Part shown: positions 11,916 through 23,297 of the stretch, piece by piece
Layout: every line of letters starts with the position of its first letter
How positions within the stretch are numbered: position 1 is the first letter of the stretch
Origin: Chrysoporthe austroafricana
Taxonomy: Eukaryota; Ascomycota; Sordariomycetes; Diaporthales; Cryphonectriaceae
NCBI GenBank assembly: GCA_001051155.2
Contig: JYIP02000007.1
Coordinates: forward strand, 1,490,342-1,554,341
DNA length: 64,000 nucleotides
Direction of reading: 5' to 3'
Made by a program: the position numbers and the translations under genes
The notes under the pieces: model-generated
What the model saw: only the letters and a program-made list of their open reading frames with translations
The model's database searches: none
What the model was told of the DNA's origin: nothing

Positions 11916-13010
11916 TCTGCGTAGTGGTTCCCAAATGCTTGGTAAGGCATGGTGCAGTAACGCACGAAATAACGATAAATGAGGGACCGTGTCAAGACTA
12001 GGCGGGGTTACATAAGCACTGCAGCCGGGGCAGCAAATCATGGGAATTGGCGACTGGGAATCGGGGCCGAATCAGCCATGGCACACGCCCCCCTCCCCAC
12101 AACCACCACCACGTCGTCCCCTCCTCCAAAAGACGAGAGGATGGGGGGAGGGGAGGGGGTGTGGCGAGAGAAGAGGAGAGAAAGTCCTCGTCCTAGCACT
12201 GCTGTGCTACAGCACCTGTATGGGAGAGGGGTGTCTTCCCACAGCAGCGTATCTGTCTGTCAATGCACGGATGTGAAGAGGACTGGGATCGTATATAGTC
12301 AAGCCCTCTAGAGCCCTCTAAAGCCCTGGAGGGTGCTCAATTGCTGCTTAGTACGGCCTGCTGCTCACCTTCTAATAGCGAGCTCGAGGGCGCTGGGACA
12401 GCTGGGCAGTACTGTACGTACTTAACCTGCCTGGGGCACATGTAGGGTCTGCACGCTGCCGCTGGGCAAGGTGTCACCACCAGGTCCAGTGCTGATGGGG
12501 CCCTCTGCAGCTTTCCCCTCAGCTCTGTCATCATCCTTGACCTCCCCTTCCATCTCCAGGCCCTTCCCCTCGGGCGCCGGAATGTTTTGAGGCTGCGCCG
12601 GACTTCCCACGCCAATGCAAGTCCCAGCTCGTCTTCTGCCCGTTCATTCCTCCTTCTCCCCTCTGACGAAACGTTCACCACCTGAGAGGTTTTGTTGGCC
12701 TCATCAACACGACCGACACCCCGAGGCCTGGCATTGAGCTGTCAAGACGAGGGCTGTGCCGGCCGTGCCAGCCATGTCCTGATATAATCCTCACGCCTTC
12801 CCACCCCGATCGCGATGTCGACCTCGACCACATATCGCCTGTGCTGGTTGCGCGGGCCGCCAGCTCTGGACACGGCTGGGCGGCCCTGCTAAGCAGATAC
12901 CCTGCAGATGGCCCGTGGGACACGCCTGACTGCAGGTCCCCCTCTACCTCCCGTCCCGCAGCTGGCGTGCAGGCGCATCTCCCACGGTGCGCAGCAACAA
13001 ACACCCAGCA

Positions 13011-13040
13011 CACAGCACAGCACAGCACAGCACAGCACAG
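13011..13040. repeat. CACAG pentanucleotide array
   Basis: Six perfect copies of CACAG, with degenerate copies on both sides. The same pentamer occurs in opposite orientation at 58361-58405. Confidence 0.9.
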
Positions 13041-13835
13041 CAGAGCACGGCCAGTAGCAAGGTTGGGGGTCGCCTGGCTGCGGGACCCCTCCCACAACCA
13101 CCACCCCCCCTTCACCCCCCTCCCCCCTCTCACTACTGGGTGCCCAAGCGCTCACTCAACTCGCTTCTCACTATCCACTATCCGCTATGATGGGTAGTAG
13201 GATCGAGGCCATCCCTGTTACGCGAGGGTCCTCCACTTCTTTTTCCAGCCCCGGCACGTTGACTGACCCCCGATGCGACCTGCAAGCTGTGGTCGGTCGG
13301 TCGTTCGTTGCTAAGCAGGAGAGAGAAGCATTGGATTTGGCTCTGGCCTCGGATTTTCCCACTCGCCCGCTCTTCCCTCTCTACACCAGCAACAGCTACG
13401 CCGCTGCAGCTCTGCCCTCCTCCCTCGACCGGCTCCTCCATTCTGCTGTCAGCACAGTCGGCTCTCTTCAGTCTTTGTCACGGCGCCACTCCGTTATGGG
13501 TCCTTAGGCCGCCTCGCACTCGAGCAGCAAACCTCCTCCGTCTCGTCCTCCCGTGTGCCTCGATCTAGCCTCGAGATCCCCAGCCAGCCCACCACCCGCC
13601 CGGCTGCCCTCCCTCCCACCGCGCCCTCCTGCGACGGCCCCTCGCGCCTGTCGTCTGTCGTTGCCACCGAGACCTCGAGCAGACCACCTCGCCACCACCC
13701 TCGCACGCCGACGCGACCGGCCGTTCTCATTCTAGAGAGAGAAACCACGACCTCCCCCCCTCCCGCCGTGTCGCATCCTTTTCTCCCTCCTCCCCCGACC
13801 CACCTGCGTCTCTCACCCGGCCCTCGCGGCAAGAA

Positions 13836-15958
13836 ATGGCAGGAAACTCCCCACCGCGACGCAGTTCACGAGCAAGAACGGTCCAATCGCAATCACAGCA
13901 CTCGTCTACAACTTCCAGCCTGTCCGGTCGGCCAGAGCGAGCCACCAGGTCGCTGAACAAGGCAGCCTCGCCCCAGAAGTCCACGCCGAGCCTATCCGAC
14001 GAACCACCCGAAGAGTCTGTCGCGAGTACGGACGAGATCCCCACGCGGCGCCGGCGCACCCGTGCCCAAGAACACGAAGAAGAACGCGGCAGGGCCCCCT
14101 CCAATCACACTACCATCGAGATGGCCGGCGACCCCGACGAGATCCAAGAGGACGACGAGGCCGTGCGCTGCATCTGCGGCTTCGACGAGTACCCGGGTCC
14201 TCCGCCTGCCGACGAAGACAAGAAACATGTGTCCAAGGACTCAATTGACGTCGAGGCGATCCTGCCGTCCGACATTACGGACGACGTGGCCGGCTTCTTC
14301 GTACAATGCGACGTCTGCAAGATCTGGCAGCACGGTGCCTGTGTCGGCATCATGAGCGAAGAGGCGAGCCCCGACGAGTACTTCTGTGAGGAGTGTCGTA
14401 AGGACCTTCACAAGATACAATTGGCCAGCAATGGGTGAGTTTCCCACTCCTCGGCCCATCAGCCTCGCTCCCCGCCGTTGCGTTGTCGCTCGCCGGGCGG
14501 GCGAACGTCACCCATCACCTGCCCTTCCTCTCCCGTGCTCAATGGCTTCAAGCTCAATTGCCATGTGGCGACCCACGTTCCTCTTGACAACGCTGACTCG
14601 ATTGCGCGCACAGACAAAAATACTCACACTACCTGCCACTCGTCCGCAATCGCCGGCAGTCGACCACGCGATCCCGATCCCCCAAAGGCAGTGACACCAA
14701 GGACTCTAGGGAAACTAGAAGCGGCCGCCAGTCCTCGTTGACCCATGCGTCCAAGAGGAGGTCGACCATGAACAGCAGAGATGCGGCTTACGATGAGGAA
14801 GAACAGCTGCGCCGCGCCATTGAGGCAAGCAAAGAGGAGACGGTCCATGAGACTACCGAGGGCGGCAACAGGAGGACAAAGCGAGGTCGCAGCGACAGTG
14901 AAGAGTGTGTTGGCTCTCCCCGCCCCGGGACGTCTCGCGTAGCTGACCCGCTCAACAGGAAACCAGACAGTGCCAAGAGGCAGAGGACGAAGTCTAAATC
15001 GCCTTCTCCGCTCGAGCATGACAACGATCCGGAGGCGGCGAATGAGGATTCGGAGGAAGCCAACAACCTGAGAAACGGATCCAAGAAGTCTCGAAGTGGG
15101 CTGGCACGATCCCAGAGCAACCAGAAAGAAAAGTCCGAGAGGGAAGAGCGTGAGCGCCAGAGGGCGGAGGCGGCGAAGAAGCGCAACGGTCGAGCAGAAC
15201 GCCGGCGAGCTGATGGTAGCACACCCGCATCTACGATTCTTGTGAAGGGGCTGGAGGCTCAAGTGGACACAGATTCAGATCCTTCAGAGGAATTGCCCTT
15301 GGCTGTACGGGCGGCAGCGCATCGGACGACAGGCGAGAAGCCGCCGGTGGCGCCGGCAATAACGGAGACCAAGGTAGAGACCACATCAGCTCCGGAACTT
15401 CCTCCCTCATCCCAACCGACACCCGACACTCCTCCCGCGAGCGCACCTGCGCCTACGTTAAAAGCGAAACGGACCAAGAAGAAGGGCAGGAACCAATACA
15501 CCAAAGACAGGGAAGCGCGCGAGGAGACATCCCCCACACGATCACAGTCCCGAGATGTCCAAGGACATGATGGCGGGAACACGCACCATGGCAAATCCGA
15601 AGCCCCATCCAAGTCACACTCGAGGGCAAAAGGCGGGTTCAACAGCAAGGTGTCGATGACCGACATGAGGCGGAAGGCGCACGCAATGCTGGATTACATT
15701 TCTAGGACGCAGGTCGAGATGGCCGGGGAGATAACACCACCCAACGACGAGAGCCGGAGGCCGAGCGACAACACAGTGCCGTCGTCCACAGAGAACGGGA
15801 CGTCGGCAGGGGAGAGGCCGCCATCTCAGCCCACCACTAATGGCGACACCGCCAGCAGCTCGACAGATGCGCCGAAGAAGTTCAAGGATCTTTCTTCCAT
15901 GGAGATGATGGACCGCCTGACTAGGGATTTGGTCAAGTGGCAGAAGGAGTTTGCCTGA
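13836..15958 (+). CDS. CTI6: PHD-finger protein, Cti6-like Rpd3L subunit (647 aa)
   Basis: Exons 13836-14434 and 14614-15958 join through a 179-bp intron (GTGAGT donor, GCTGAC branch site, GCACAG acceptor). The codon phase closes exactly to a 647-residue product. After a basic Ser-rich leader, residues 112-187 form a Cys4-His-Cys3 PHD finger: C112, C114, C158, C161, H166, C169, C184, C187. The long insertion between the first and second zinc pairs is typical of this family. Downstream is the EEEQLRRAIEASKEE helix that marks Cti6 homologues, followed by charged low-complexity sequence and a conserved C-terminal helix ending in VKWQKEFA. In yeast Cti6 reads methylated H3K4 within the Rpd3L histone deacetylase complex. 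That role is inferred here from family membership. Confidence 0.9.
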
Positions 15959-17623
15959 TGGGCTGCTCCGCGTTCTCAGCCGGACAGATGCCCTCAGGTC
16001 CTTGACCTGGGCATGTAAGCTAGTAAATCTCTCGCTACCACGACAGCGGAGTCGCAAGGGGAGGGGCACCACAGCACATCGTGAATGCTTGGGGGAGCAG
16101 AGGTGGACCCGGCATTGTGCTTCACAGCGGTCTTGTGTATTTCTTTCTCTCTTATGAAGCAACGCTTGGGATCGTATAAGATATGGCTTTCTCACGGCAA
16201 AAGGAAATGCTGATACCCGGAGGTGGGATGATACTCTGAACCATGGCCTGGGCGTTCTGAATTGGGATCGGGGACCACATCGTTACATGGCTGTATTTTC
16301 TCTGGTAATACTTGCAATTCAAAGTATTCGATCACGACCGCACGCTACATCGCGTCTTTTTTTCTGTTCCAAATATTTTTGGTGGCGGTGGGCATGCAAG
16401 TGGTGGCTTAAGAGACAAGTGTGGCCGTGGACTCAAGGGGCAAATGACGGCCAAAATCCACAGGTATATCGGAGAAATCGTAACTTTTTTGTGCTATGTG
16501 AAGGAATGTGAGTCATCTGTATCTGAAAGTAAGCCTATCTTTCAACCATCATTACTCTACTACTCACTTGTTGGCTCTGAATAGGACAGACTCTGTCCCC
16601 CCCCCACCCCTAAACTATGTTTGGAAGAAAGAAAAAAAAAGAAAAAAAAAAGAGTGCACTTACCATTACAACAAAACTTTTGAAAGGCTGTCTTTTCATC
16701 ACACTCTATTTCGGTGATCGAATAGGCCGGACGCTCAAGCCTATCCAAGTAAGCCCCCCTGGGTCTTGTCGAACCTTTCTGTCGAGAATGTTTCCATCCT
16801 AGTTTTGCCAGCCTCTGATCTTGTGACCAAAACCACCTCTAATCTTGCAGAAAATTTGTCCCTAGTTTCAAGGTTTGCGTCCTGCATGGAAATTTTAGAT
16901 GTGTCAGCTCCTTCCTAGCTCGATATGAATCTAGGGCTTGGTATCTTCTCTATCAAAAGCACGGGGCTGACTCGCAGGTTGCTGTCAGCTACTTACTATG
17001 CTTACCTTGGCATTCACCTCTTCTATACATCCGTATATACGTGTGTATATATGTCCTCCTCGACGGAAGACAAGTCATGAAATGCTAACTCTTCTCAAAG
17101 GCTCCCCTTACTTATTCAGATACGGTCAACACAATCTAACAATGACGCAAGAGTAGAAAATTACCTACACATCCTCCTAGTCATATTGCCTAGAAAGAAC
17201 GGATAGTCTACTAGACACTCAATACTAAATTTCCTCCTAGGAACATGTCACAATGCCGCACCGTCTCTCGACCCTCAGACTAGTAGCCTGCCCCATTCAC
17301 GGATGCAAGGGCTCGAACATCTGAAGGCACGCCATGGGAAACATCTCAGGTTGATGGTATAGCAAGTATATCATTCTCATCACCAAACTGCTTATTGAGA
17401 TCATAAACTGCTCATACCACCTTCTCACTGCCACATGCCCGATCCGCAAGCCGCAGCCTCAACTATGGAACGAACAGATCCCGTGCTAACGAGATCGCGG
17501 GTCCTCCGCCGTGCTAAGAGACAGCCCTCGTCAGTCTTGGTTCTCTTTCTTCTCTCTCTCATAGACGCCCGACGGTGTACATGAAAGGTATGGCTACCAA
17601 GCACGCAATCAGGTCGCTCACCT
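15959..17623. other. intergenic, AT-richer; no gene supported
   Basis: The first few hundred bases should be the CTI6 3' UTR. From about 16250 the sequence becomes visibly richer in A and T than the coding neighbours and contains A-runs (16626-16655). All frames are short. No repeats, tRNA or transposon signatures were recognised. Confidence 0.55.
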
Positions 17624-17869
17624 TTACTCAGTTGCGCAGAAAGGGGCTGGGTCACCCGCCGGCCAGACGCAGAGGTATCCGGGCGTGACCGAGCAGCTGG
17701 CGGCCTCGGCCCACGAGCCGTCGTCGCAGACCACGATGAGGTTGAAGTCGTCGCCGCAGTTGTAGCTGCCGTCGGGGCTGCACGGGGCGCCGAGGTCGAC
17801 CTGTGCCAGCGCGGGGAGTGCAGTGGTAGCCAGCACGGCGATACCGGACAGGACGCGAAGGGAATGCAT
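17624..17869 (-). CDS. small secreted cysteine-rich protein, effector candidate (81 aa)
   Basis: The chosen start is Met 17869. It begins a classical signal peptide (basic MHSLRV, hydrophobic core, ALPALAQ with a predicted cut after ALA or AQ). The frame extends 46 codons further upstream, but that part has no Met before a signal-like sequence and lies over the TATA-proximal leader. The mature part of about 59 residues is acidic, with six cysteines (in the contexts APC, YNC, VVC, ASC, YLC, PFC), enough for three disulfides. A TATAAATA element sits about 126 bp upstream. There is no domain I can name. Small secreted proteins of this size and make-up in fungi are often effectors or surface proteins, which is inference. 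The gene stands alone in a gene-poor, AT-richer stretch. Confidence 0.7.
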   Translation of the reverse strand: MHSLRVLSGIAVLATTALPALAQVDLGAPCSPDGSYNCGDDFNLIVVCDDGSWAEAASCSVTPGYLCVWPAGDPAPFCATE

Positions 17870-17994
17870 GCTGAAGGTGTCTTCTTTGTGACGAAGAGGG
17901 AGGCTCAGGTCTGTACCGATGTGTTCTTTGAGCGGGGAGTGCGATGCTGCTGGAGTGAGTAGAGAGGGGGGACGAAGCGAGGAGTGTCTGGGCG

Positions 17995-18002
17995 TATTTA
18001 TA
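17995..18002 (-). promoter_or_regulatory. TATA box of the small secreted protein gene
   Basis: The minus strand reads TATAAATA, 126 bp upstream of the ATG at 17869. It is followed by a CT-rich leader, a spacing that fits a fungal core promoter. Confidence 0.6.
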
Positions 18003-19618
18003 CACATTGCTCCCGCCTTGAGGGCCAGGGCCGGGTGCCTACTCTCCTGGTTGCCGCTGGTCCGTTGCCTCCGCGATCCCTTTCGCTCTGATTCTTTTCC
18101 CTCATTGTTCTGTTTCTCTATTCTCCGCCAGAGGAAATTGATCTACGATGAAGTCAGGGGCGTTTCCGAGTCCGGTCACGGAGACTGTATACCGCCCGTT
18201 GCACATTAAGGAATGCAGTCAGCTAAGACAACCAATCACTACCAAAACTTGTGAAGGCGAGAGTGTCCCTTTGGGATTCAGCTCGTGTCCATATGCCGAC
18301 TCTTCCGGGTCAGGCAGTGCTACTGACGAGTTATATCTTTTCACATGTTAGTGTGTACGACTGTACAGAGACATACAAGATCAAGCCATATAGGGTCTCA
18401 GAATAGCGATTTGTGTTCAGAGATCCCATAGACTCTGTTTTCAAGCTCTCAAGCATTCCCACCGAACTGAGGTAAACCCTGCTTAAGGCCTGGAAGGCGT
18501 GTAGTCGGCTCATATTAGAAGCTTTAGAGAGTTCAAAAAGTGTCTACATTATTGGTTGATTACCTGTCTCACTTGGTCGAACCCTCTTCAGCTACAACAA
18601 ACTCTGTGTGCCGACAACAGGTAAGTCCGAGAGAAGGGAGTCCGAGAGAAGGTTCAAAATCTCACTGTTCCACGGAGCATCAATAGGTGACGCAAACGGT
18701 CAGCAGGCAGAAACATAAGCCGTCCAGCGAACGTGGCGCTTACTCCAAATATCGAGATGCTTTGCGTCTCTTGGGTCGTCTTGACGATCATGACCTTTCC
18801 GAGCATGTCGACGTCTGTAGGATGCGGTCCGGGCTGGATTTTACTCGCGTACCAGCCTGCCCGCACGAAACAAGCAGCTCGTTGGACTGAGACAAAATGA
18901 CCTTGGGGGAGAGCGCGACCAGTCATGTGAGGGCCACCCAGGTCGGCGAGGGCGCAGCAGCAGTGATTCAGCCCGTACCGCGGTGACAGCAAGAGAGCAA
19001 GGCCCCTTCCCTAGAGCAAATTCCTGAAGAGAAAGGGGAAAAGGCAAGCCAGGAAGAAGAAACGAGACGGGAAGGCATGGTGAGACAACAGGCGGCCGCT
19101 GAAAAGGAAGAAAAAAGAATAATAAAGAGGGAAAACACCAGTCGCCACCGGCTGATCGGCTATGTCTACCTGACATGGTAGGGTAACGACATGATCACTC
19201 GATGAGAACATTGTTCGAAATTAGCCAAAGGGTGCGTTTGTGAAGCAAAATCTGAAAACCATGGTTGACGAGATAGTTGATTGCAGGGTTTTCATATCAC
19301 ACTTTTTTTGCCAAGTTCAAGTAGGACATTTGAGCTTCACAACATATGGAACATCTGGTTTACCGAGTACAAATGGAAAAGGCCATACGTATTTACTTTT
19401 CGCGGGATTAATTTGACGCGAGACTCATAACTACCTGAATCTCATGTCAAAGCACAGTCAGATATGGTATGTGCATCTCAGCTGGATAATTAGCTTGAGA
19501 GAAACAAACACAGCACTTCTCCGTCCTTTCCCAAAGACTGCTGCTATCTCCCCATGCTGGGCTAAAAACAATTGCAGAAACCCTGTCAGCGGCTTTAATA
19601 GACCCTGTAGAAGGCGTT

Positions 19619-19646
19619 GGCCTTGGCCTTGGCCTTGGCCTTTTCC
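19619..19646. repeat. GGCCTT hexamer array
   Basis: About four GGCCTT copies followed by CTTTTC repeats and a T-run, about 130 bp beyond the stop codon of the minus-strand MYND gene. Confidence 0.8.
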
Positions 19647-19773
19647 TTTTCCTTTCTCCCCTTCCCCTCTTTTTTTTTTTTCCTCCTTTTTTCCCCTGGA
19701 GATGGTTGGAAAGTCGATGCGTGGAGGGCTCTCTGTCGCGTCAGCCACCGTTCCAGGAGCGCTACTGCCAGCT

Positions 19774-21483
19774 TCAAACGCCTTGGCTCAAGTCCTCGGT
19801 CCGTTTATTGTCTTCAGCTGCTTTGAGGCGACTCTGCCAGAGCTTCCTCATGCGCGGGCCGTCATCCTTGAGCTCCTCGTACTCCTCCTCTGTGAACCAG
19901 ACCTTCTTCATGCGCTGGTATACGTCATCTCCAGTAGTTGCGTAGACCATCCCGCCCTCATCAAAGTACAACTTTCCCTCTGAGCTCCCGTGGAAGCGAT
20001 CCAGGTAGTCCCGCAGTGAAGACTTTGTGCTCTTCACCACCGCAGCTCGAACCACGTCGAACTTCTCGTCGGGTTGGAACAGGAAGCCTTTCGTAGTACT
20101 ACTGCTTCTCCCGAGTGCGTTCATGAGGTTTGTCTCAAATGCGCGGACGAGACTTTCGGCTGTCATGGCCCGAATATCTTGAAGACCCACATTCAACCCA
20201 CCGGCCAATTCGCGCTCAATGTCTGCAGGATCCCAGCACTGAGTTGAACCCAGGGCCTGCATACCGCGCATACCACGAAACGCGACACAGACACGACGGC
20301 CTGCGTAGGCGGCCCAGGGTGCCAGAGTCTCATGCCAACCGTATTGAGCGCCGGTGGGGTCGAAGGCGAACTGCTGACCGCATCGCAGAGTGATGCGCCA
20401 GCAGACGTGGTAGTCAAGGGCGTTGAAGTCGCAGTCGCCGTCTGGGTAGATTGTGCAGAAGGCTGTGGGCATATTCTTAGGCTTGATGACAATACACTCC
20501 AAGGAAGCGTACGCGGCTATGAAAATCACCGTTAGCAGCGTCCTTCACCTTGAGTTATTTGAGTGGATGGCCTTACGTCTGGCTACTTTCTCAAAGAGAC
20601 GACTGTGCGTATTGAGGTCGCGGCACTGAGATTTGGTCAGCGCTGCCAGCGCTTGCCACTTCGAGTTGGCAAGATGTTCAGGAAACTGCCAGATCGCGGG
20701 CAGACCAAGGAGGATGCGGCGAATATAAGGCGCTATTCGCATAGCCGTCATCCCATGCTCTTGGCTTATTGACTGGATATCACGTGAACAAGTGTTGTGG
20801 AGGAATTCAAGGTACAGCTCGGTAAAGATCAACGAAGCGCGACGCAGGGCCCGAATCTGTCTGCAGGACGCCTTGTGTTTCGGCCAATGGGCCGTCCTGC
20901 AATTGGTGTCACAGTAGAAAGTGCCAAAGACGACGTGCTCCGCCTCGATGATTTGGCATCCTGAGCACCGAGCCTGCTTGTCGGCTTTCCCACAATATGA
21001 ACAGGGACCGCGTCCGAGGAGCGAGGAGGGCAGGAAGTCGTATGATTCCCCGGTTGAGCCTGTGGTCTGGAGTCCCCGCAATGGCGAGCTGTTGTCCGTT
21101 CGACCGCGGACGAGCCACAGGTGGTAGTCGAGAACTTGATCCTTTTTCGTGATAGCTGGCTCAGTCGCGCCAACACGGTCGCTCAGCACTGCAAGGCGAC
21201 AGATTCCAGATTGCAGCACGAGATACTGATCTTCTCTCGTCTTCTCAACTTCCTGGAAAATGCGAAGTACGGAGTTGAAATCGGGATCTGTGGACTGATT
21301 GCCCTCTTCACGACACACCGCCATGAAGGATGCAAAGGCACCCAAGCTGCGAAAGGCGATATCTTGCTGAGAATCCAGGTCAGAAGCAGCTTGCATCTCC
21401 TCAGGAGTGGGATGCATCTCGAAGAACGCATACACCGGGTCGCCATCGAATATTGCGAACCCTGAACGCAGAATATTTGCCAT
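19774..21483 (-). CDS. MYND zinc-finger protein (549 aa)
   Basis: Two exons: 21483-20577 and 20516-19774. The 60-bp intron has a GTAAGG donor, a GCTAAC branch site and a CATAG acceptor, and the phase closes exactly. The finger is C161-x2-C164-x8-C173-x2-C176-x14-C191-x3-C195-x7-H203-x3-C207. This is a MYND pattern whose third knuckle is stretched (14 residues, where about 4 is usual). The N-terminal 150 residues and the C-terminal half show no catalytic motif; no SET domain is visible. MYND fingers bind proline-rich partner peptides, so an adaptor role is likely but unproven. Fungi have many lineage-specific MYND proteins and no orthologue can be named. Confidence 0.85.
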
Positions 21484-22109
21484 GATGACGCGTTGTAACT
21501 CGTTAAAGCCGTCTATCGTGAATGGCGGCAGAGAACGAGATACTCAGGGCGCAGGACGAAGGACGAAGGACGAAGGACGAAGGGTGCAGGTCGATTGACG
21601 AAGGGCGAATATTGAAGGGTGAATGAAGATCGAGGGTTGACTTCGAAAGGAGCCCAGACAAGCCTGTGGGAAACTCCAGCGAAGCGGACTGGAGCTGCAG
21701 GCTTGTCACGAGTTTGCTAAATAGCATCAGCCGTGAGACGAAATGGTGAGCCCAGCAGCAACTCTGCTGAGACGCGTGCCTGGCGACGACAACCGAAACC
21801 TTGCTGAGTACTTACCAGTTCAGACGGGTGCCTGGGCGATGGATGTGTTGGCACGATCAATTGCTTGGATGAGTTTGCGAAAGTCTGCGAGAAGACGGCT
21901 GCCTGAAGCAGACTCGATCTGAGAGGGAAACAAGTTCACCTGCAGGTCTAGGGCGGCGCAGGACGGAGAGGCCCTCGAGCTAGCTCCAACATTTTTTAAT
22001 GGCAGAGTAGAAGCATGCTGGAACTGAGGACAGCAAACTAAGAAATCGTCGCGTAACAAGAGTAGGGTATCATTTCCTCACGACTTTGCACCAGCCAGCC
22101 CGCTAGCCT
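21484..22109. other. intergenic between two minus-strand genes
   Basis: Holds the promoter of the MYND gene and the 3' region of MTG1. A seven-base array GGACGAA (21553-21582, four copies) lies about 70 bp upstream of the MYND start codon. No gene is seen. Confidence 0.6.
21553..21582. repeat. GGACGAA heptamer array
   Basis: Four tandem copies of GGACGAA, with a decayed copy (GACGAAGGGCGAAT) further right. It is in the proximal promoter or 5' UTR of the minus-strand MYND gene. Confidence 0.85.
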
Positions 22110-23297
22110 CTACCTCTGCGCGTGCTTCGCAGCGGTGCGCTCCTTTCTCTGCTCCTTGTCTCTCTTCCTCGCCTGGTTCATGCTCAGCGGCGGCTCGAGG
22201 CTCCTCCTCCTCGCCTGCCCCATACTCTTCTCACTGACCTCGTCCAGCGCGAACCTCCCCAGAAACCCGTTCCGCCACCTCCTCACCACCCAGTCGGCAG
22301 CGCCCTCCAGAAACTCCTCGGACCCCTTCGTCAGCTTCCCCGTGCGCTGCGCCACGCCCCGGAGGAACTCGTGCACATCGTTCGTCGGCTCCTCGCAGTA
22401 GACGCGGTAGGCCTTCCCCGTCGGGTCCTGGAGGTTGAGGTGGTACAGCAGGTAGTCGGCGACGGTGACCCACGAGATCAGGCCGTCCTTGACGCAGCCG
22501 ACGAGCGCGAGCTTGAGCATGGCCTCGGCGTCCGAGACGAACGGCACGAACACGCCGGGCGTGTCGAGGAGGAACACGCCCTCGGAGTCGTCGTCGCCGG
22601 CCAGGATGCGCACCGGGGTCCCGAGCCTCCTCGTGACGCCGGGCTCGGCGCCCGTGCGCGCGACCTTGGACGCCCCGCCCGGGTTGGGCTTGCCCTGGGT
22701 GCGCAGCCGGTTGAGCAGCGTCGACTTGCCGGCGTTGGGCATCCCGACGACCAGCGCGCGGAGGCCCGTGAGGCTGTGGTGGTTGTTCGAGATGTTCCTC
22801 ACCTCCCGGAGGAGGTTCCTGGTGTCCCGGGTCTCGGTGCCCGTGCCGTGGAACTGGACCACCGTGTTGAGCTCCTTCTTGTGAAAGTTCTCCAGGGCCT
22901 GGATCATCCGCTTCCCCTCCTTCTCGGCAATGAGATCTCGGTGCGTGTAGACGATGATGCGCGCGCGACCGCCGGCGCCCCCCATCATCGAGCTTGGGCC
23001 CTGGTTGCTTCTCTGGCGGAAATCCGTGTTGTACATGAGTGAGGACTCCAACATAGGGTTCCACGAAGTCAACGGGACTCTCATGTCCCGGCACTCAATG
23101 ACAAGCCCAACGTTCGAGAGGACCCGGCGCATTCGCTGGAGAGCCGCATTGTGGTGCCCCAAGAAGTAGGACCGGACTATAGAGGGAGATACATCGAACA
23201 CCTGCCGGGGGACGAACGGCGATGCCGAGGTGATAGTGGCAGATGAGAAGGCGGCTTTGGCGGCGTTGGCAGCTGCCTCTATCGTTGGCACTGCCAT
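22110..23297 (-). CDS. MTG1: mitochondrial ribosome-associated GTPase Mtg1 (395 aa)
   Basis: Single exon. This is a circularly permuted GTPase of the YlqF/RbgA/Mtg1 family. The G4 position (residues 118-121, THRD) comes first, then the P-loop GMPNAGKS (185-192), then G3 DTPGVF (245-250). The N-terminal motif GHHNAALQRMRRVL and CRDMRVPLTSWNP are family hallmarks. G4 is THRD in place of the canonical NKxD. The N terminus is Ala-rich with few acidic residues, fitting a mitochondrial import signal. In yeast and human the protein promotes assembly of the large mitoribosomal subunit on the inner membrane. The gene is divergent from ETR1, with 533 bp between start codons. Confidence 0.93.
   Translation of the reverse strand: MAVPTIEAAANAAKAAFSSATITSASPFVPRQVFDVSPSIVRSYFLGHHNAALQRMRRVLSNVGLVIECRDMRVPLTSWNPMLESSLMYNTDFRQRSNQGPSSMMGGAGGRARIIVYTHRDLIAEKEGKRMIQALENFHKKELNTVVQFHGTGTETRDTRNLLREVRNISNNHHSLTGLRALVVGMPNAGKSTLLNRLRTQGKPNPGGASKVARTGAEPGVTRRLGTPVRILAGDDDSEGVFLLDTPGVFVPFVSDAEAMLKLALVGCVKDGLISWVTVADYLLYHLNLQDPTGKAYRVYCEEPTNDVHEFLRGVAQRTGKLTKGSEEFLEGAADWVVRRWRNGFLGRFALDEVSEKSMGQARRRSLEPPLSMNQARKRDKEQRKERTAAKHAQR

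Larger units (their letters stand above)
10907..13835. other. 2.9 kb divergent intergenic region; no gene supported
   Basis: This lies between the starts of two divergently transcribed genes, so it holds both promoters. Open frames are short and compositionally random. It contains a GGT/GGC triplet microsatellite (11831-11915), a CACAG pentamer array (13011-13040) and C-rich stretches near 13090-13130. The last 300 bp before 13836 are CT-rich, as is common upstream of fungal start codons. Confidence 0.55.
17870..19773. other. intergenic, AT-richer; no gene supported
   Basis: Apart from the TATA element, nothing coding is supported. Frames are short and overlapping. A GGCCTT hexamer array running into CCTTTT/T-rich sequence (19619-19685) lies just downstream of the MYND gene's stop codon, in its 3' region. 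Confidence 0.55.

Noticed and set aside
11459..12041. Frames with poly-Thr, poly-Ala or poly-His near 11.8 kb
   Set aside because: Created by the GGT/GGC microsatellite; no conserved sequence on either side.
16200..19600. RIP-mutated transposon in the AT-richer interval
   Set aside because: Although AT is higher, I could find no residual transposase or reverse-transcriptase frame and no terminal repeats. A dinucleotide RIP index would be needed to reopen this.
22122..23042. 306-codon plus-strand frame
   Set aside because: Antisense shadow of MTG1; the minus-strand frame carries all GTPase motifs.
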